DNA of 64,000 nt from Streptomyces sp. 378 (lineage in GTDB: Bacteria > Actinomycetota > Actinomycetes > Streptomycetales > Streptomycetaceae): the NCBI RefSeq assembly GCF_030124145.1, contig NZ_JASKMS010000005.1:124001-188000 (forward strand), given 5' to 3'. This document shows positions 1-8,122 of this stretch, piece by piece (the stretch's first letter is position 1; every line of letters begins with the position of its first letter). The position numbers and the translations under genes were made by a program. The notes under the pieces were generated by a model that saw only the letters and a list, made by a program, of their open reading frames with translations, was not told where the DNA came from and made no database searches.

Positions 1-1
1 C

Positions 2-946
2 CGCATCATGCGCGGCGAGGCGACCGAGGCGCAGATCGCCGGGTTCGTCGTGGCCCTGCGCGCCAAGGGCGAGACCGTCGAGGAGATCAACGGCCTGGTC
101 CGCACGATGTACGAGCACGCCAACGTGATCGAGGTGCCCGGGGCGACGGTCGACATCGTCGGCACCGGCGGTGACGGCGCGAAGACGGTCAACATCTCCA
201 CGATGTCCTCGATCGTCGTCGCGGGCACCGGCGCGAAGGTCGTCAAGCACGGCAACCGGGCCGCGTCCTCGGCGTCCGGGGCCTCCGACGTGCTGGAGAA
301 GCTCGGGGTCAACCTGGAGCTGCCGCTGCACCGGGTCGTCGAGGTGGCCGAGGAGGCCGGGATCACCTTCTGCTTCGCGGTGAAGTTCCACCCGGCGCTG
401 CGGCACGCGGGCGCGGCCCGCGGCCAGTTGGGCATCCGCACGGTGTTCAACGCCCTCGGCCCGCTGACCAACCCGGCCCGGGTCCGGGCCCAGGCCGTCG
501 GTGTGGCGGATCCCCGCATGGCGCCGATCGTCGCGGGCGTGTTCGCCGAGCGCGGCAACTCGTCCCTGGTCTTCCGGGGTGACGACGGCCTCGACGAGCT
601 CACCACCACGGCCACGTCCCGGGTGTGGATCGTCCGGGACGGCGAGGTGGCCGAGGAGGCCTTCGACCCCCGGGACGTCGGCCTCCCCCTGGTCCCCGTG
701 GAGGCCCTGCGCGGTGCGGACGCCTCCTACAACGCGGAGGTCGCGCGGCGGCTGCTGGACGGAGAGGCGGGGCCGGTGCGGGACGCGGTGGTGCTGAACT
801 CGGCCGCGGCCCTGGTGGCTCTGGAGCCCACCACCGCGCCACTGGCCGAGCAGATCGGTGCCGCGATGGTGAAGGCGGCCGAGTCGATCGACTCCGGTGC
901 GGCGAAGCGGACGCTGGAGCGCTGGGTGGCCGCGAGCAATACGTAG
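2..946 (+). CDS. trpD: Anthranilate phosphoribosyltransferase, 5' end outside the window
   Basis: This enzyme transfers phosphoribosyl from PRPP to anthranilate, the second committed step of tryptophan synthesis, in the cytoplasm. The reading frame is open from base 2, so roughly 40 N-terminal codons are missing compared with the usual length of about 350 residues. The glycine-rich PRPP loop GTGGDG is coded near 161-178, followed by the anthranilate-binding stretch [14 protein letters not shown] near 245-290. The TAG stop lies at 944-946. It stands alone here, without other trp genes directly behind it; the anthranilate synthase gene is about 26 kb away. The family assignment is secure. Confidence 0.97.
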   Translation, partial: RIMRGEATEAQIAGFVVALRAKGETVEEINGLVRTMYEHANVIEVPGATVDIVGTGGDGAKTVNISTMSSIVVAGTGAKVVKHGNRAASSASGASDVLEKLGVNLELPLHRVVEVAEEAGITFCFAVKFHPALRHAGAARGQLGIRTVFNALGPLTNPARVRAQAVGVADPRMAPIVAGVFAERGNSSLVFRGDDGLDELTTTATSRVWIVRDGEVAEEAFDPRDVGLPLVPVEALRGADASYNAEVARRLLDGEAGPVRDAVVLNSAAALVALEPTTAPLAEQIGAAMVKAAESIDSGAAKRTLERWVAASNT

Positions 947-960
947 GGAAACCGGACGGT

Positions 961-990
961 GTCCCGCGATCCGGACTCGGGTTGCGGGAC
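961..990 (+). terminator. Possible trpD terminator
   Basis: The seven-base arms GTCCCGC (961-967) and GCGGGAC (984-990) form an inverted repeat 14 bases after the trpD stop. There is no T-run, as is common in high-GC actinomycetes. The right arm overlaps the -35 region proposed for the riboswitch transcript. Confidence 0.35.
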
Positions 991-1011
991 GCCGATCATT
1001 TCGCGTACGTT
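982..1011 (+). promoter_or_regulatory. Candidate promoter for the SAM-IV leader
   Basis: A TTGCGG hexamer (982-987) is followed after 18 bases by TACGTT (1006-1011), resembling vegetative TTGAC/TANNNT promoters. Transcription would begin close to 1018, which is where the riboswitch fold starts. That fit is the main support. Confidence 0.35.
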
Positions 1012-1018
1012 CCTGGCA

Positions 1019-1110
1019 GGTCATGAGTGACAGTCATGAGGCCCCGGCCGACTGTCCGGCAACCCTCCGTCCGTGGCGGGGTGCCCCGGGTGAAGACCAG
1101 GCCGCAGGCA
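1019..1110 (+). promoter_or_regulatory. SAM-IV riboswitch
   Basis: The leader matches the actinobacterial SAM-IV aptamer as I remember it, including the conserved blocks GAGGCCCCGGC, CCGGCAACCCTCC and GGGGTGCCCCGGGTGA. The closing helix is visible as GGTC (1019-1022) pairing with GACC (1095-1098). SAM-IV shares the SAM-I core but has a different pseudoknot arrangement, and is found mainly in Actinomycetales upstream of sulfur and methionine genes. Sequence up to about 1140 may supply the outer stem and the expression platform. By family precedent, SAM binding should lower expression of the PLP enzyme that starts at 1268. Confidence 0.85.
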
Positions 1111-1267
1111 GCGAGGTCTGTGGCAAGCGCGTGACGAGGAGTCTCTCGTGAACCAGCGAATGCGATAGGGCCGCAGAGCCCCGCCTCCGCACCCCTCTTC
1201 CTTCACCCCCGCTTGTAGCCGTACGTGCTCGCGGGCGGATTCCACCTGCCTTCACGGGAGTTCACCC

Positions 1268-2650
1268 ATGTCCGTCTCCACCGTTGCCGCCGATCAGTCC
1301 GTTTGTTCCCCGCTGCCCGTTCTGGGCCGGGATGTCACCGTCCCGCTCGTGACCGGTGGCGAGGTCACCTACGCCGCGCTCGACTACGCCGCTAGCGCCC
1401 CGGCGCTCCAGCGGGTCTGGGACGACGTGGCCGCCTACGCGCCCTACTACGGCAGCGTGCACCGCGGGGCCGGGTACCTGTCCCAGCTGTCGACCGACCT
1501 GTTCGAGAACGCCCGCCGGACCGTCGCGGAGTTCCTCGACTGCCGTGAGGACGACCAGGTGGTCTTCACCCGCTCCACCACCGACTCCCTCAACCTCCTT
1601 GCCACCGCGCTCCCCGCCGACTGCGAGGTCTTCGTCTTCGAGACCGAGCACCACGCCGCCCTGCTGCCCTGGCGCAAGGCCCGCGTGACGTACCTCGACG
1701 CCCCGCGCGGCCCCCGTGAGGCCGTCGAGACCCTGGAGCGCGCCCTGGCCGGCCGGACCGGGTCGGCCGAGGGGGGCCACGGGTCGGCCCTGGTCTGCGT
1801 CACCGGCGCCTCGAACGTCACCGGCGAGCTGTGGCCCGTACGGGAACTCGCCGCGGCGGCGCACGCCCATGGTGCGCGGATCGTGCTGGACGCCGCCCAG
1901 CTGGCCCCGCACCACCCGGTGTCCGTCGCCGGCCTCGGTGTCGACTGGGTCGCCTTCTCGGGGCACAAGCTGTACGCGCCCTTCGGCTCGGGTGTCCTGG
2001 CCGGACGGGCCGACTGGCTGCGCGCGGCCGAGCCGTATCTCGCGGGCGGCGGCGCCAGCCGCAAGGTCGGCCGGCGCCAGGACGGGGGAGTGGACGTGGA
2101 GTGGCACGACAGCGCCGCCCGCCACGAGGCCGGTTCGCCCAACGTCATCGGCGCCTACGCCGTCGCCTCGGCCTGCAAGGCGCTGACCGAGGCCGGTTTC
2201 GACACCCTCGTGGCCCGTGAGCAGTACCTGGTCCGCACGGTGCGCGAAGGTCTCGCCGACGTTCCCCGGGTGCGGTTCCTGTCCCTCTTCGGGGACGACG
2301 CGCCGCGGGTCGGGGTGCTCTCCTTCGTCGTCGAGGGCTGGAACAGCTCCCATTTCGCCGCCGCCCTGTCGGCCGAGTACGGCATCGGCGTGCGGGACGG
2401 GCTGTTCTGCGCCCATCCGCTGGTGCGCACGCTGCTCGGCGGCGACCCACAGACGCAGGGGGAGTGCGGGTCGCCGGAGGCGGCGCCCGGGGAGAAGTCG
2501 CTCAACGCCATCCGGGTCAGCTTCGGCGCGGGCACGCCCGACGAGCACGTGGAGCGGTTCGTGCGGGCGGTGAAGGAGCTCGTGACGGACGGGGCGCGGT
2601 GGAACTACCGCACCGAGGACGGGCGCTGTGTGCCGGACACCTCCGCCTGA
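1268..2650 (+). CDS. Class V aminotransferase-fold PLP enzyme, cysteine desulfurase-like
   Basis: This 460-residue protein has the SufS/CsdA-type fold. The PLP Schiff-base lysine is K234 in SGHKLYAPFG. The RDGLFCAHPL motif carries C381, aligning with the catalytic cysteine of SufS-type desulfurases (RxGxxCAxPL). This suggests sulfur removal from cysteine or a related amino acid, but no suf or isc genes are nearby, so it is probably not general Fe-S assembly. The SAM-IV riboswitch upstream ties it to methionine/SAM-responsive sulfur metabolism. The ATG follows ACGGGAG after a leader of about 250 bases. Other PLP chemistry (a C-S lyase, for instance) remains possible. Confidence 0.85.
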   Translation: MSVSTVAADQSVCSPLPVLGRDVTVPLVTGGEVTYAALDYAASAPALQRVWDDVAAYAPYYGSVHRGAGYLSQLSTDLFENARRTVAEFLDCREDDQVVFTRSTTDSLNLLATALPADCEVFVFETEHHAALLPWRKARVTYLDAPRGPREAVETLERALAGRTGSAEGGHGSALVCVTGASNVTGELWPVRELAAAAHAHGARIVLDAAQLAPHHPVSVAGLGVDWVAFSGHKLYAPFGSGVLAGRADWLRAAEPYLAGGGASRKVGRRQDGGVDVEWHDSAARHEAGSPNVIGAYAVASACKALTEAGFDTLVAREQYLVRTVREGLADVPRVRFLSLFGDDAPRVGVLSFVVEGWNSSHFAAALSAEYGIGVRDGLFCAHPLVRTLLGGDPQTQGECGSPEAAPGEKSLNAIRVSFGAGTPDEHVERFVRAVKELVTDGARWNYRTEDGRCVPDTSA

Positions 2651-2739
2651 GCCGGTGGGCGGCTGCCCGGGACGATCATCCGCCCGGCGGGTTCGAGGGC
2701 GTCCCTGAGTGGGTCACGCGCGGGCGGGACGCGACGGCC

Positions 2740-3021
2740 TCAGTTGTCCAGGCCGATCGAGAACGCCGCCTCCAGATCGTGCTGCGAGTACGTGCGGAAC
2801 GCCACGTGCGTGTCGGTGCCCTCGACTCCGGGGATCTTGCTGATCCGGCCCGGGATGACCTCCGCCAGGTCCTCGTGCTCCTTCACCCGGACCATCGCGA
2901 TCAGGTCGTAGGTGCCGGTGACGGAGAAGACCTCGCTGACGCTGTCCAGCGCCGCGATCGACTCGGCGATCTCGGGGATCCGGTCCACGCTGGTCTTGAT
3001 CAGGACGATCGCGGTGATCAC
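2740..3021 (-). CDS. Lrp/AsnC-type ligand-binding (RAM) domain protein without HTH
   Basis: The 93-residue protein consists only of the alpha/beta ligand-binding domain of Lrp/AsnC regulators (ITAIVLIKTSVDRIPEIAES, then TGTYDLIAMVRV). No helix-turn-helix is present. Such stand-alone domains can oligomerise, bind amino acids or modulate full-length Lrp proteins. The GTG start at 3021 overlaps the rhomboid stop as GTGA, so the two genes are probably translationally coupled. The ligand cannot be told from the sequence. Confidence 0.85.
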   Translation of the reverse strand: MITAIVLIKTSVDRIPEIAESIAALDSVSEVFSVTGTYDLIAMVRVKEHEDLAEVIPGRISKIPGVEGTDTHVAFRTYSQHDLEAAFSIGLDN

Positions 3022-3770
3022 GGCTGGTTCTCTCCCTCGGGGGCCGGAGCAGGGGCGGCCTTCACTCTAGTAGGGCCGGTGGGGCGGCCGTAGCGGACCG
3101 ACGCGTAGCCGAAGCCCAGACCGAACCCGATGAGGTGCGCGAGGTAGGCCACCCCCGGCCCGTCCGAGGCCCGCCCGGCCGCCAGCCACTGCAGCGCCGC
3201 CCAGAACGGCAGCACGACCCACGCCGGGAAGCGCACCGGCAGGAAGAAGAGGAACGGCAGGAGACTGGTGACCCGGGCGCGGGGGAACAGGTACAGGAAC
3301 GCGCCGAGGACCGCCGAGATCGCCCCCGAGGCACCGACCAGGGACTGCTCGGAGTGCGCGTTGGCGACGGCGTAGCCCAGCAGGGCCAGATAGCCGCAGC
3401 CGACGTAGAACAGGGTGAACTGCACGCGGCCCATCCGTTCCTCGGTCATCGCCCCGAAGACGTAGAGGAAGAGCATGTTGCCGAGCAGGTGCACCCAGCT
3501 GCCGTGGACGAAGAGCGCCGTCGCGGGAGTGAGGGCCGACCCCGCGGACCCTTCGAACAGTTCTGCGGGAATCACCCCCCAGCGCCGGAAGTAGGCCCGC
3601 TGTACGGCGAGGAGCTCGTCGCCGGTGCCGTACGCGGGGTTCAGGCCCGAGGCGGGTCCGGCCAGGAAGGACAGACAGCACAGGGCGATCAGTGCGTACG
3701 TCACCGGCGCCGACGACCCCCTGACCGCTCTGCCGGCCCGGACGATCGACGCACTCCACTTGCGGATCAT
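3018..3770 (-). CDS. Rhomboid family intramembrane serine protease
   Basis: The 250-residue membrane protein has the rhomboid layout: the HGSWVHLLGNMLFLYVFG segment near residues 89-106, the catalytic serine S148 in GASG, and the catalytic histidine H212 in AHLIGFGLGF. Several hydrophobic helices surround these. It would cut substrates within the membrane; its targets are unknown. The ATG at 3770 gives the family's normal length, though an in-frame GTG lies six bases upstream and neither start has a good ribosome binding site. The C-terminal tail is rich in Ala and Pro. Its stop overlaps the Lrp-like gene by four bases. Confidence 0.92.
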   Translation of the reverse strand: MIRKWSASIVRAGRAVRGSSAPVTYALIALCCLSFLAGPASGLNPAYGTGDELLAVQRAYFRRWGVIPAELFEGSAGSALTPATALFVHGSWVHLLGNMLFLYVFGAMTEERMGRVQFTLFYVGCGYLALLGYAVANAHSEQSLVGASGAISAVLGAFLYLFPRARVTSLLPFLFFLPVRFPAWVVLPFWAALQWLAAGRASDGPGVAYLAHLIGFGLGFGYASVRYGRPTGPTRVKAAPAPAPEGENQP

Positions 3771-3929
3771 GAGCACAAAGCATGACGCAATCGGACGCAA
3801 CCGCCCAGATCGCCTCGCCGCCGCGGACGGGCAGGCGGCGAGGACCCGCCAGGCCGTAGGGTTACGAGCCATACGCACCGGGGATGCCGGTCGCGTCACG
3901 GACACTAGAAGGAAAGAGAACAGGTCACG

Positions 3930-4169
3930 ATGACGGTTCCCCTGCCGACCGCCGAGACGCGGTGGCGCTGCGCCCTCTGCGGCAACCTCACGAGGTTCGA
4001 CGTGACCCGCTCGTCGAAGGTCGTCGAGTACGTCCACCTCGACCTGGCCGGAGAGCCGAAGGTCGAGGAGCGCGAGGTGCTCAGTGAGACCATCGAGTCG
4101 GTGCGCTGCCGCTGGTGCAACGCGGTGGACCAGGTGGAACTCGTGGACAGGCCGGGCGCCGGCTCCTGA
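3930..4169 (+). CDS. Small zinc-ribbon-like protein
   Basis: The 79-residue protein carries two CxxC pairs, C14/C17 (CALC) and C60/C63 (CRWC), separated by a charged segment, as expected for a zinc ribbon. I know it only as a conserved actinomycete hypothetical. The ATG follows a purine-rich AAGGAAAGAG. It lies 37 bases before the NYN gene and runs in the same direction, so a shared transcript and an RNA-related role are possible but unproven. Confidence 0.75.
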   Translation: MTVPLPTAETRWRCALCGNLTRFDVTRSSKVVEYVHLDLAGEPKVEEREVLSETIESVRCRWCNAVDQVELVDRPGAGS

Positions 4170-4206
4170 CGGGAGGCGGCCCCGCACAGGCATTGGGGTG
4201 TGACGG

Positions 4207-5556
4207 ATGGTGGAGACCACAGGCGGGGGGCCGGGGGACGGCGCCGCCGAGGTGCTCGACCGCCCCCTGCCCGACGGTGTGCGCCGCAGGGTCGTGCAGA
4301 TCGTCTCCGACGGCTTCGGCTCGCTGACGGTGGGCGAGCTGCCCGCCCAGCTCAGGCAGTACGCCAGGTTCGCCCCGAACCGCAGGGCCAAGTTCGCCGG
4401 CAACGCGATGGCCGCGGCGCTGGAGACCGATCCGCTGTTCCGGCAGCGCATCGGGGAGAAGCTCAGAGAGACCCAGCCGGAACTGACCGGCGCTCTCGAC
4501 TCAGGCTCCCCGCCCCCGGCCGCGGACCCGCTCGACGTGGCGGCCGCGGCCTACGTACTGCGGCCGTCCGGCTGGGTGAAGCTGGTCACCACCGCCGGCG
4601 AGGAGGCCCAGCGGGCCGACGCCGAACGCGCCGACGAGGAGAGCCGGGCCGAGCTGGAACGGCTGCGAACCGAACTCGACCGGGCCCGCGATCACACCCG
4701 GACCGAGACCGAGCGGCTGCGCACGGAGCTGGAATCGGCCAAGAAGGAGACCGAGTCACTGCACCGCAAGCTGCGCGCCGCCCTCAGCGACGTCAAGCGC
4801 GGCGAGGCGGCCCTGCGCAAGGCGCACGGCGAGATCGAGGCCATCCGCACCGAGGGGCACGCCCAGGTGTCCGCCGCCGAGAGCGAGACCCGGCGGCTGA
4901 AGTCCCGGCTGGGCGAGACCGAGGCCGCCCTGGAGGCCGCGCGCCGGGCCGCCCGCGAGGGCCGCAGCGTCGAGGACATGCGGGTACGGCTGCTGCTGGA
5001 CACCCTGCTGGACGCGACGCAGGGGCTCCGGCGCGAACTGGCCCTGCCGCCGGTGTCGGTGCGGCCCGCCGAGACCGTCGACGCCGTCGAGCCGGGCCGG
5101 ATGACCCCCAAGGACATCGCCGCCCGCGCCCTGTCCGAGAACGACCCGCAGGTCCTCGACCAGCTGCTGGCGCTGCCGCAGGCCCATCTGGTCGTCGACG
5201 GCTACAACGTCACCAAAACGGGTTATCCGCAGATGCCGCTGGAGAAGCAGCGCCTCAGGCTGCTCGGACAGCTCTCCCAGCTGGCCGCGCAGAGCGGCGC
5301 GGAGGTGACCTGCGTCTTCGACGGCGCCGAACTCGCCGCACCGGTGCTGCTGGCCCCGCCGCGCGGGGTGCGCGTGCTGTTCTCGAAGCCGGGCGTCACC
5401 GCCGACGAGCTCATCCGCCAGCTGGTGCGGGCCGAACCGCCGGGCCGCCCGGTCATCGTGGCGTCCACCGACCGCGAGGTCGCCGACGGAGTCGCCCGGG
5501 CCGGTGCCCGCCCGGTGGCCTCGGCGATGCTCCTCAAGCGCCTTTCGCGGGCCTAG
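4207..5556 (+). CDS. Coiled-coil protein with C-terminal NYN/YacP-type nuclease-like domain
   Basis: The 449-residue protein has three parts. Residues 1-100 form a conserved N-terminal segment, about 135-270 form a long Glu/Arg-rich coiled coil, and about 326-449 form an NYN (PIN-like, YacP/DUF901) domain. Acidic residues expected in the active site are visible at D331 (VVDGYN), D372 (CVFDGAE) and in ASTDREVADG. YacP-type domains cleave or bind structured RNA, which I infer here. A perfect palindrome GGGGCGTACGCCCC (5558-5571) sits directly behind the stop and may help end transcription. Confidence 0.85.
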   Translation: MVETTGGGPGDGAAEVLDRPLPDGVRRRVVQIVSDGFGSLTVGELPAQLRQYARFAPNRRAKFAGNAMAAALETDPLFRQRIGEKLRETQPELTGALDSGSPPPAADPLDVAAAAYVLRPSGWVKLVTTAGEEAQRADAERADEESRAELERLRTELDRARDHTRTETERLRTELESAKKETESLHRKLRAALSDVKRGEAALRKAHGEIEAIRTEGHAQVSAAESETRRLKSRLGETEAALEAARRAAREGRSVEDMRVRLLLDTLLDATQGLRRELALPPVSVRPAETVDAVEPGRMTPKDIAARALSENDPQVLDQLLALPQAHLVVDGYNVTKTGYPQMPLEKQRLRLLGQLSQLAAQSGAEVTCVFDGAELAAPVLLAPPRGVRVLFSKPGVTADELIRQLVRAEPPGRPVIVASTDREVADGVARAGARPVASAMLLKRLSRA

Positions 5557-5802
5557 GGGGGCGTACGCCCCATGCGTAACGTCCGGGCGTGATGCCCGAA
5601 TTGATGGTGCCTGTGAGCCACGGTGCGTCAAGTGGGCCTCACTGCCTGTGAGTCCCGGGGAAAAGTTGGCCTACCGTGACGCGATTTTTCATCTGAGGAT
5701 TTGAACTGATCACAGGAAGGTCACTAGGGTCAGGCCGAACCTCCGCTCGGGTGATCACTCATCGGGAGAGACGGCGGAGGGGCCAGAAGGAGCTTTTCAC
5801 CC

Positions 5803-6843
5803 GTGGCGTCCCACCGTCGTCCGAAGCAGCCGAGCCGTGCACGTGTGACCGTGCTGACCACCGCCGCCGCCGCTGCCGTCGCCTTCAGCTCGCAGGCCGC
5901 CAACGCGGCCCCCAGTGAGAAGCCGAGCAAGGACGAGGTCAAGGCCAAGGTCGACAAGCTCTACGAAGAGGCGGAGCAGGCCACCGAGAAGTACAACGGG
6001 GCCAAGGAGAAGCAGGAGAAGCTCCAGAAGGAGATCTCCACCATCCAGGACAACGTGGCCCGCGGCCAGGGGGAGCTCAACGAGCTCCGTGACAGCCTGG
6101 GCCTGGCCGCCGCGTCGCAGTACCGCACCGGCTCCATCGACCCCTCCGTCCAGCTGTTCCTCTCCGCGAACCCCGAGGACTACCTCGACAAGGCCTCCAC
6201 GCTCGACCAGTTGAGCAGCCAGCAGGTCGAGGCGCTGAAGAAGGTCCAGGAGAAGCAGCGCGAACTCGCCCAGGAGCGCGCCGAGGCTTCCGAGAAGCTC
6301 AAGGATCTCGCCTCCACCCGGACCGAACTCGGCAAGAAGAAGAAGGAAGTCCAGGGCAAGCTCTCCTCCGCGCAGAAGCTGCTCAACAGTCTCACCGCCG
6401 CTCAGAAGGCCGAAATGGCCGCTGAGCAGAACCGCGCCAGCCGGACCGCCGAGCGCGACGCCCTGACCGCCGACGTGCCGCCCGGCTCCGGCCGCGCCGC
6501 CGCCGCCTTCGCCTTCGCCCAGAGCCAGCTCGGCAAGCCCTACGTCTACGGCGCCACCGGCATGAGCTCCTACGACTGCTCCGGCCTCACCTCCCGGGCC
6601 TACGCCGCGGCCGGCGTACAGATCCCGCGCACCTCCGAGGCCCAGACCGGGGCCGGCACCAAGATCTACTCGGTCAGCCAGCTCAAGGTCGGCGACCTGG
6701 TCTTCTTCTTCAACGACCTGCACCACGTGGGCCTCTACGCCGGCAACGGGCAGATCATCCACGCCCCGCGCACCGGCACGGTCGTCCGCTACGAGTCGAT
6801 GAACACCATCGGCGGCCCGTTCATGTTCGGCGTCCGGGTCTGA
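5803..6843 (+). CDS. Secreted NlpC/P60 peptidoglycan hydrolase, first of two tandem copies
   Basis: The 346-residue protein has a signal peptide ending near ANAAP (residue 37). A long coiled coil of RipA/PcsB type follows (about 45-215). The C-terminal NlpC/P60 domain shows the catalytic cysteine C259 (YDCSGL) and histidines H308 and H320. It should cut peptide stems of peptidoglycan outside the cell. The GTG start is set by AGAAGGAG about ten bases upstream. The 246-base leader contains TTGAAC and a palindrome-rich stretch but no riboswitch I could confirm. Confidence 0.93.
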   Translation: MASHRRPKQPSRARVTVLTTAAAAAVAFSSQAANAAPSEKPSKDEVKAKVDKLYEEAEQATEKYNGAKEKQEKLQKEISTIQDNVARGQGELNELRDSLGLAAASQYRTGSIDPSVQLFLSANPEDYLDKASTLDQLSSQQVEALKKVQEKQRELAQERAEASEKLKDLASTRTELGKKKKEVQGKLSSAQKLLNSLTAAQKAEMAAEQNRASRTAERDALTADVPPGSGRAAAAFAFAQSQLGKPYVYGATGMSSYDCSGLTSRAYAAAGVQIPRTSEAQTGAGTKIYSVSQLKVGDLVFFFNDLHHVGLYAGNGQIIHAPRTGTVVRYESMNTIGGPFMFGVRV

Positions 6844-7003
6844 TCCTCGCGCCGCGAGGTCCCTCGAACTCTCCCCGGCGTCCCGAAGATCAGGACACCG
6901 TGTCGGCCGTTCGGGCGAATCACGACAGCTCCGAGTGAGCCCACGCCCCGCCATTGACCTGCGTCAGCGGCGGGGCGTCGTGCCGGACACCCACGGATGG
7001 TCG

Positions 7004-7032
7004 TTGGCGGCCCCCTGTCACGGGGCTACTGT
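7004..7032 (+). promoter_or_regulatory. Candidate vegetative promoter of the second NlpC/P60 gene
   Basis: TTGGCG (7004-7009) and TACTGT (7027-7032) are separated by exactly 17 bases. The predicted start is near 7039, leaving a short leader with GGAAGGAG before the GTG at 7076. Confidence 0.45.
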
Positions 7033-7075
7033 CTGCCGCGTTCCAAGTCCGCCAGCGGAAGGAGAGCGGCTTCCC

Positions 7076-8089
7076 GTGGGGTCCCATCGCCGCCTTGCCA
7101 CGTCCGGGTTCGACCGGGGCGCCATTGTCGCCGTCGGTTTCCTGTCCGTCGCCGCCGCCATCCTGGGGGCGGTACCGGCCGACGCCGCACCGTACGACGA
7201 AACCCGGGCCAAGGTGGACCGGCTCTACGAGCAGGCCGAGAAGGCGACCGAGGCCTACAACGCGGCCGACGAACGCGCCGACGAGCTGCGCGCCGAGGTC
7301 GGCACCGCCCGGGACCGCGTCGCCCGCCAGCAGCAGCGGATCAACTCCCTGCGGGAGTCCCTCGGTTCGCTCGCCGGCGCCCAGTACCGCTCGGGGGGCA
7401 TCGACCCCTCCCTCGCCCTGCTGCTCTCCGACGACCCGGACGACTACCTCGACCACGCGTCCCGGCTCGACCGACTCACCGCCCACCAGGCCGGTGAACT
7501 GAGGGAGCTCCAGGACGCCATGCGCGAACTCGCCCAGGACCGCGAGGAGGCCGCCGGCAAGCTCCGCGAACTGGAGAAGAGCCGCAAGGCAGTCGCCGCC
7601 CACAAGAAGACCGTCGAGCGGAAGCTCGCCACGGCCCGGCGGCTGCTCGACTCCCTGCCCGACGACGAGCGCGACGCCTACGGCCGCGCCTCCCGCTCCG
7701 GCCGTGACGGCATGGCCGGGCTCGACGGCGCCACCGCCGCCTCGGGGCGCGGGTCCGCCGCCGTCGCCGCCGCCCGCAGCGCGCTCGGCAAGCCCTATGT
7801 CTGGGGCGCCAACGGGCCCTCGGGCTTCGACTGTTCGGGCCTGATGCAGTGGTCGTACGCGCAGGCCGGGGTCGCCCTGCCGCGCACCTCGCAGGCCCAG
7901 CGCCACGCCGGCCGGCAGGTCCCGCTGTCCGAGGCGCGCCCCGGTGATCTGGTCGTCTACCGGGGCGACGCCAGCCACGTCGGGATGTACATGGGCAACG
8001 GCCAGGTCATCCACGCGCCCTATCCCGGCGCGCCCGTGCGCTACGACCCGGTCGGGATGATGCCCGTCTCGTCGGTCACCAGGGTCTGA
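7076..8089 (+). CDS. Secreted NlpC/P60 peptidoglycan hydrolase, second copy
   Basis: At 337 residues it repeats the layout of its upstream neighbour: signal peptide ending near DAAP, coiled coil, then NlpC/P60 with C253 (FDCSGL), H301 and H313. The two proteins share blocks such as KVDRLYEQAEKATEAYN, so the pair looks like an old tandem duplication. I chose GTG 7076 rather than an upstream ATG because GGAAGGAG precedes it and because it gives a proper Arg-containing signal peptide. The gene seems to have its own promoter. Confidence 0.93.
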   Translation: MGSHRRLATSGFDRGAIVAVGFLSVAAAILGAVPADAAPYDETRAKVDRLYEQAEKATEAYNAADERADELRAEVGTARDRVARQQQRINSLRESLGSLAGAQYRSGGIDPSLALLLSDDPDDYLDHASRLDRLTAHQAGELRELQDAMRELAQDREEAAGKLRELEKSRKAVAAHKKTVERKLATARRLLDSLPDDERDAYGRASRSGRDGMAGLDGATAASGRGSAAVAAARSALGKPYVWGANGPSGFDCSGLMQWSYAQAGVALPRTSQAQRHAGRQVPLSEARPGDLVVYRGDASHVGMYMGNGQVIHAPYPGAPVRYDPVGMMPVSSVTRV

Positions 8090-8122
8090 CCCGCGTGGCC
8101 CGTCGCCCGTACGATCGGGAAC

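Noticed and set aside
3771-4451. Longer rhomboid protein starting near 4451
   Set aside because: The extension overlaps the zinc-ribbon gene on the other strand and adds about 227 residues without similarity to rhomboids.
5600-5802. Possible c-di-AMP (ydaO) riboswitch before the first NlpC/P60 gene
   Set aside because: Wall hydrolase genes in Streptomyces often carry this riboswitch, but the conserved CAGCTAACC and GGGGTGAAT-type blocks are not present in this leader.
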